Assembly: GCA_025331125.1 (NCBI GenBank)
Contig: JAOALB010000107.1
Coordinates: 142,524 to 206,523, forward strand
Source: Mycogone perniciosa
Taxonomy: Eukaryota > Ascomycota > Sordariomycetes > Hypocreales > Hypocreaceae
Direction of reading: 5' to 3'
DNA length: 64,000 bases
The notes under the pieces were generated by a model that saw only the letters and a program-made list of their open reading frames with translations, did not search any database and had not been told where the DNA came from. Below are positions 59,364-64,000 of this stretch, piece by piece. A program made the position numbers and the translations under genes. Positions within the stretch are counted from its first letter, which is position 1. Each line of letters starts with the position of its first letter.

Positions 59364-60240
59364 CTTGCCTAAAAAGAATTAATAAAGTCGCTAATAGCTT
59401 AATTGCAATACTATAAAAAGCCCTATATTGTATAGGAAATTCACTAATCCTTAATTATAGCAAGACCTTAAGCCTAAAAGCCTATATCCCTGCAGTAAAG
59501 AATATACTTTAGCCTAGCTCTTTAACCTATACCCGATTCTTTAGCCTGCATTTAACCTAAGAATATTAAAGTAAGAATAAAAGGTATAGAGGGGGACTTT
59601 AGTTAGAAAATAAAGTTTACTAATTACTTCCGCGACTAGCCTTATATCTATACTATTTTAAAAGCTTATAATAATAACTATAACTTAACCTTATAGCTTT
59701 AAATACTGGAATTTAAGTAGTTTTTTAATATTATCTTTAACTACTTTTAAAACTAAAAGTATAACTTTAATATAGCTTTAAAATAAAAGGAGTTTAAAAA
59801 TACTACTATTATTAAAAGCTTAAAGCTTATTTAATATAAAGTTTAAAGCTAAAGTAATATAATTAATAAATTTATTAAAGTTAAAAGTAATAATGTCTTT
59901 AAGTATTAAATTAATAACTTTAAAGATAAATTTAATATTAAAGATAAAGATATAAAAACCTGTTAATAAAAGTATATAAACTAGCGTTTTACTATACTAT
60001 ATAATATTATAATTAATATTAAATACTTTAATACCTTTTATAAATATATTTTTTATATTAACAGTTAATTAAATAAGAATGCCTATAATTTAATATAAAA
60101 GGTATTTAATTATATTATAATAAAAAAGGATAATTATATAATATAAAAATATAGCAATAGTAAAACTTTTATTAAATTCCTAGATTTATAGTATAAAACT
60201 TTTAACCTTTCACGATTTACTATTTAAAAGTTTAATATTT
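59364..60240. other. AT-rich remainder up to the right border
   Basis: No gene. Contains a less mutated tract around 59440-59650. Its relation to the family-2 element is unclear. Confidence 0.5.
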
Positions 60241-60874
60241 ACCCTAGAAAGAAAACAATATCCTGCGGTCAGAGGATGGCTAGTGGCTGCCGCTTTCTCG
60301 TCATACCCTATTGCGATTTGCGCTTCGTCTTAGTGTCAATTCAGGAGTACATACATACAGTACATAGCGAGTCGCTCCGGATACATATCTCTGCGCCAGT
60401 TCCGGCGGCTCCACAGGCTTTTCCTACCCTTCTTTCGGCACTTGATACTGACGTGCCCCAGCTCGACGTCATACATATTCGTTCTCAAAGATAAGCAAGC
60501 CGGTTTTATCCTAGAGAGGGATGCGCTGGTATGTATGCATGTACATGTGTAGTATGTACATCCCTCTCAATGTTAGAAGCTTAGCCATCGTCAATAATAA
60601 TTTATTAACCTTCTGTACATAGCAGCTCCTTGGCTTGTGCTAGAAATTCAGTTTGCTTCGAAGCTACCTGGCGAAATTGATCAAGATGGGGCAGTCCCAC
60701 CTTTACTAAATGGCACTCTTTTTTGTGTTTTCTTCCTGTCAATTTGATTTCCTACATATATAATCCAGCCATTCCAGTAGGCCATCTCAATTATTTGTGG
60801 CTATTTCGGTACGAAGATATAAGCACGTGCGCGCTGAGTGGGGCGTTAGTCGTAAACACTGAAAACCAAAATGT
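60241..60874. promoter_or_regulatory. Upstream region of the nuclease/kinase-like gene
   Basis: Normal composition resumes at ~60240. No gene is supported. A short direct/inverted pattern of ATGTACAT words (60520-60565) is visible. The promoter of the gene at 60875 must lie here. Confidence 0.4.
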
Positions 60875-63349
60875 ATGCTTTCTGCTCTTTTTGGACAATT
60901 CCAGAAGAGCTTCGCCCTTACAAAGCCCGAAGCAACCATTTTCGGACTTATTGCACTGAGTGAACGATCTAGAATGGACGATATTGAAGAGCTACGACGC
61001 TTACTCCGGGAGGAGCAACAGAAGCGCAAGGAAGAGCAACAGAAGCGCGAGGAAGAGCAACAAAAGCGCGAGGAAGCGGAGCGTCGTGCATCGGCGGAAC
61101 AACAGAAGCGCGAGGAAGAGCAACAAAAGCGTGAGGAAGAGCAACAGAAGCGCGAGGAAGAGCAACAGAAGCGCGAGGAAGCGGAGCGTCGTACCTTGGA
61201 GGAGAAGCGTCGACGCAAACAGGCTGAAGAACTGTCCATTGAATCGCAGCTACAGACCCTCCCCCAATACATCGAAGCTTGCCACTCGATCGACATTGCT
61301 ATTGAAGTGGTGACAGAACGCAGTTTGACTACGCAAGGCGCCGCGACCGATCCGACCGACCGACCATACCCTAAACGAATCATTCCTTGGGAGGAGTTTC
61401 CGACCTTGCAAGAAGAGATCTGGGACCAGCTCTCGATCAGCCCCTCTTTTTCATCCCAACGCCTGTTCCCATCTCTTCATCAACTGCAATATGTCAAATC
61501 CTCGCTCCATCCAGTCAGTAGTGAAGATGGGTTGCGATATGTTGAAAGGGACGCCGTCGAAAATGCGGTTGAGCGGCTAGTGAAGGAGGCATTCGACGAT
61601 CCATTAGTACGAAATGCTGTCGGCCTCGAAGGAACGATAACATTCGAAAGCCATACGAATCTTGGGGATCCCACCAACTCAATTTCTGAGTCCATAGAGA
61701 ACACAAGTCTCAGCGAACGTGATACTCCTTCCACGGCTTTGGCCTCAGCTCCCAAGACGCCAGCTCGTAAGAAACGTCGCAAGGCAAGGGGAAAGGGGAA
61801 CCGGGCGGACCAATTCTGCATATACAAGACTTCAGGAGGCCGAAGTGTTGCGACACTCGCTATCGAGTACAAGGCGCCGCATAAGCTAACCGTTGATGAG
61901 GTCGTCAAAGGGCTTGAAGCAGAAATTCAGCCGGAACGCGATGTAATCAACCAGAAAGGCGAGGGCTTCGCCTTCAATGCTAGGTGGCTCTGTGCCGCTG
62001 TTGTTACCCAGCTCTTCTCCTACATGATTGGCAAGGGCATTCAATACGGTTACGTGTGCACAGGGCAAACCTTGATCTTTCTGCATATCCCCGACGACCC
62101 CTCCACTGTGTTCTTCTCAGTATGCGTGCCGAAACTAGACGTACAGGACGATGACGAAGCAAGACTCCATCGCACGGCGGTCGCACAGGTTTTCGCTTTT
62201 ATCCTCCGAGCTCTCAGGGCGAGACCACCGCCTGAGTCATGGCACGACGAGGCCGAAAGGCTTGATACTTGGGCTGTGGAGGTTGATGATATCTTGCGCA
62301 CCATCTCTCCAAAGGATCGCAAACCCAAATCACCAAAGAATCCCCCCTATAAGGCCCAGCGCTGGAAAGGATTCAAACGCTCACCAATTCGAACCCGTTC
62401 CAGATGCAAGCTACCAGACGATACCCATCCAGCGTCGACGGATGAGGACGACGGTCCCCCTTCCCCTACCGCTCGTTTAGCTCGCCCCTTTCGCCAGGCC
62501 AAGGAAACGGCGCCATCGACAGGGAGGAGTTCCAGTCGTGGTGCTGGTGCGGAACAGAGCCGGCATCAGGGGACCACGTCAACTATACAAAGCCGGCTAT
62601 TCTGCACGCAAGAATGCCTTTTGGGTTTGGCACATGGTGGATCATTAGACAAGAACTGCCCGAATGCAAATTATCACGGAAAGAGGCACATCAGCCGACT
62701 TAAATTTCTCCAGCTACTCCGTGCCCAGCTTGCCACGGATCGAGGCCACGATGCAGATTGCACGCCACTCCATTTGACTGGTTCACGAGGGTCGCTTTTC
62801 AAGCTGCGGCTATCGTCCCATGGCTACACGCTAGTTGCAAAGGGCGTGGAGGGCATGGACCGTGCCCTTCTCCAGCACGAAAATGGAATATACAACCAAC
62901 TCCAGGCAATCCAGGGGAAGTACGTCCCCGTATGTCTCGGTAGCATAGACTTGGTCTTGCCTTACTACTATGACTGCGGCGTATATACCCATTTCATGCT
63001 TCTGAGCTGGGCCGGGAAACCTCTGTTTGATTGTTTCGAACAAACTACCAAGGCGAGTCTTATCAAGGGAGCTGTCGAGGCCTTAGAGCAACTTCATAAA
63101 TTTCGGGTCCTGCATCACGACGCCGAGACGCGTAACATGCTATATGACACGGATACTGGCAACATTATGATTGTGGATTTCGAACGGGCCGAGTTCCGCG
63201 GCCGCCAACCTCTAGGCTGTATCAGCTCAAATGACCAAGGCCGGAAGAGGAAGCGCGAGATACCACAGAAGCGTGGAAATGACTTTGCGAGAGAGCTGCA
63301 GTTTGCTAAGTACTTGATGGAAAAGGCGATCGGCCCAGCATTTAAATGA
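60875..63349 (+). CDS. Coiled-coil + PD-(D/E)XK-like domain + divergent protein kinase-like domain, up to 824 aa
   Basis: Single intact frame, ATG 60875 to TGA 63349. A second in-frame ATG (60974, MDDIEELRRLLREEQQ) is an equally good start. Residues 36-120 form a highly charged coiled coil of EEQQKRE heptads. A middle domain (~310-405) has ADQFCIYK, ATLAIEYKAP and, after an alpha-helical stretch, VTQLFSYM and YGYVCTGQT. Asp312, Glu331-x-Lys333 and Gln379 fit a restriction-endonuclease-like fold. A basic Ser/Pro-rich linker follows, then a Cys/His cluster (C577, C581, C595, H601, H605). The C-terminal kinase fold has VAK (Lys656), catalytic loop HHDAETRN (Asp749, Asn754) and DFE in place of DFG (768-770). 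Such proteins are common in Eurotiomycetes and are sometimes misnamed metalloprotease. The nuclease plus kinase order recalls Crinkler-like effector architectures. Activity is not shown by sequence alone. Confidence 0.8.
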   Translation: MLSALFGQFQKSFALTKPEATIFGLIALSERSRMDDIEELRRLLREEQQKRKEEQQKREEEQQKREEAERRASAEQQKREEEQQKREEEQQKREEEQQKREEAERRTLEEKRRRKQAEELSIESQLQTLPQYIEACHSIDIAIEVVTERSLTTQGAATDPTDRPYPKRIIPWEEFPTLQEEIWDQLSISPSFSSQRLFPSLHQLQYVKSSLHPVSSEDGLRYVERDAVENAVERLVKEAFDDPLVRNAVGLEGTITFESHTNLGDPTNSISESIENTSLSERDTPSTALASAPKTPARKKRRKARGKGNRADQFCIYKTSGGRSVATLAIEYKAPHKLTVDEVVKGLEAEIQPERDVINQKGEGFAFNARWLCAAVVTQLFSYMIGKGIQYGYVCTGQTLIFLHIPDDPSTVFFSVCVPKLDVQDDDEARLHRTAVAQVFAFILRALRARPPPESWHDEAERLDTWAVEVDDILRTISPKDRKPKSPKNPPYKAQRWKGFKRSPIRTRSRCKLPDDTHPASTDEDDGPPSPTARLARPFRQAKETAPSTGRSSSRGAGAEQSRHQGTTSTIQSRLFCTQECLLGLAHGGSLDKNCPNANYHGKRHISRLKFLQLLRAQLATDRGHDADCTPLHLTGSRGSLFKLRLSSHGYTLVAKGVEGMDRALLQHENGIYNQLQAIQGKYVPVCLGSIDLVLPYYYDCGVYTHFMLLSWAGKPLFDCFEQTTKASLIKGAVEALEQLHKFRVLHHDAETRNMLYDTDTGNIMIVDFERAEFRGRQPLGCISSNDQGRKRKREIPQKRGNDFARELQFAKYLMEKAIGPAFK
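61010..61190 (+). repeat. 21-bp coding repeat (coiled-coil heptads)
   Basis: Near-perfect tandem copies of GAGGAAGAGCAACAGAAGCGC, broken twice by a GCGGAGCGTCGT segment. Each copy encodes one heptad of the coiled coil, so changes in copy number would keep the frame and lengthen or shorten the coil. Confidence 0.85.
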
Positions 63350-64000
63350 TCCTCTTGCCCAGTCGTGTCTTCTTTCAGGTTCCGAGCTTCCGCAGCGAGT
63401 GCGCCTCCAAGGCCGCCCGCGGACGCTTGTCCTGTAGGATATAATCGAGGCGGATAAGGGTATGCCAGCCAGCGGTGTTCTTTAAGCAACCAGAGAAAAT
63501 CCGGTCCTTCTATTTGAGTGCTTGATGCCCCAATCGTGAAAGATTTGAGTGTTTGTTGGTATTTGACATGTTTGGTGTGTTTGACCGTATCATAGGCCTG
63601 TTTGTACGAGGCTATCACGAAGTAACACACTGTCGCTAGGTTGGTGTGGAGCAAGTGATCTGTTTTTAGTTTCTCCCCTCACCCAGTAGGTCCTGCAAAA
63701 ATACGCCGCTCCTCTAACAAGCCATAACAGCTGCTAGCGCGGGAGAAGGTGAGTTGCCTGCAGGGTGACGTAACGGCTGCCGGCTTGTGTTGGCCTCGAT
63801 CGTTTCATGGCATTTGTAGTAATTAAGAACAGCTATTTTAGTGAGCAACTCAAGACTGACTAATCGGGAATAGGCGGAGTTCATTCACGATTCGGTCTTC
63901 TCCCTTTGCCCTTGGTTATTTCGTCGTCTTCTTCGCCATCGCAGTACTGTGCCAGACTCGACCTGGGGAGAGGGGCGACAATAAGAGGCGGTTAAATGTC
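63350..64000. other. 3' flank, no supported gene
   Basis: Normal composition. The long minus-strand ORF at 63115-63654 overlaps the kinase-like gene's 3' end and lacks any domain. Confidence 0.5.

Larger units (their letters stand above)
52045..60240. repeat. 8-kb AT-rich, RIP-like block with a second Gypsy family
   Basis: Sharp change of composition at both borders. No ORF of useful length. A pair of directly repeated LTR-like ends (52969 and 58743), RNase H-type sequence between them, and an inserted solo LTR of family 1 (58952-59358) show its origin. Confidence 0.88.

Noticed and set aside
60787..61383. 198-codon minus-strand ORF with repeated RFCCSS units
   Set aside because: It is the reverse reading of the 21-bp coiled-coil repeat of the plus-strand gene. 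It has no signal peptide or family match.
63115..63654. 179-codon minus-strand ORF overlapping the 3' end of the kinase-like gene
   Set aside because: Overlaps conserved kinase motifs on the other strand, has a low-complexity translation and no recognisable domain.

Overview
This window looks like a filamentous ascomycete genome, probably Eurotiomycete (Aspergillus, Penicillium or Talaromyces type). The evidence is short spliceosomal introns (53-109 bp) with GTRNGY donors and CTAAC/CTGAC branch sites, fungal protein families, and long AT-rich blocks that look mutated by RIP (repeat-induced point mutation). No bacterial features, tRNA, rRNA or CRISPR array were found. The organism assignment is inference.

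Layout. 1-7.5 kb is gene-poor and full of decay. It holds the 3' end of an unrecognised gene, a frameshifted pseudogene with hevein-type chitin-binding domains, two further coding relics, one apparently intact small secreted cysteine-rich protein gene (4056-4544, minus) and a truncated UstYa/DUF3328-type oxidase fragment. 7.5-30.7 kb is a 23 kb AT-rich block of nested, heavily mutated Ty3/Gypsy LTR retrotransposons. At least one copy has both LTRs (11292-18465). A related copy ends in a better preserved LTR at 28042-28406. 30.7-52.05 kb is an island of normal base composition. It carries a truncated, frameshifted GT8 glycosyltransferase, an intact GST of the etherase-like class, a three-exon homeodomain plus C2H2 transcription factor (898 codons), two pseudogene relics, a ferric reductase broken by a single in-frame TAG, an intact seven-exon LysM/CBM18/GH18 chitinase (1323 codons) and a decayed NACHT-ankyrin NLR. 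52.05-60.24 kb is a second AT-rich block. It contains another Gypsy element whose 3' LTR was hit by a solo LTR of the first family. 60.24-64 kb returns to normal composition and holds one large intact gene with a coiled coil, a PD-(D/E)XK-nuclease-like domain and a divergent protein kinase fold.

How it fits together. Genes that abut the AT-rich blocks (UstYa fragment, GT8, NLR) are cut off at the borders, so retrotransposon insertion and RIP probably destroyed them. The cargo (ferric reductase, NLR, chitinase, GST, secreted-protein relics, kinase-like effector-type protein) is typical of fast-evolving subtelomeric or giant-transposon accessory DNA. Intact genes that are probably functional: small secreted protein, GST, homeodomain/C2H2 factor, chitinase, nuclease/kinase-like protein.
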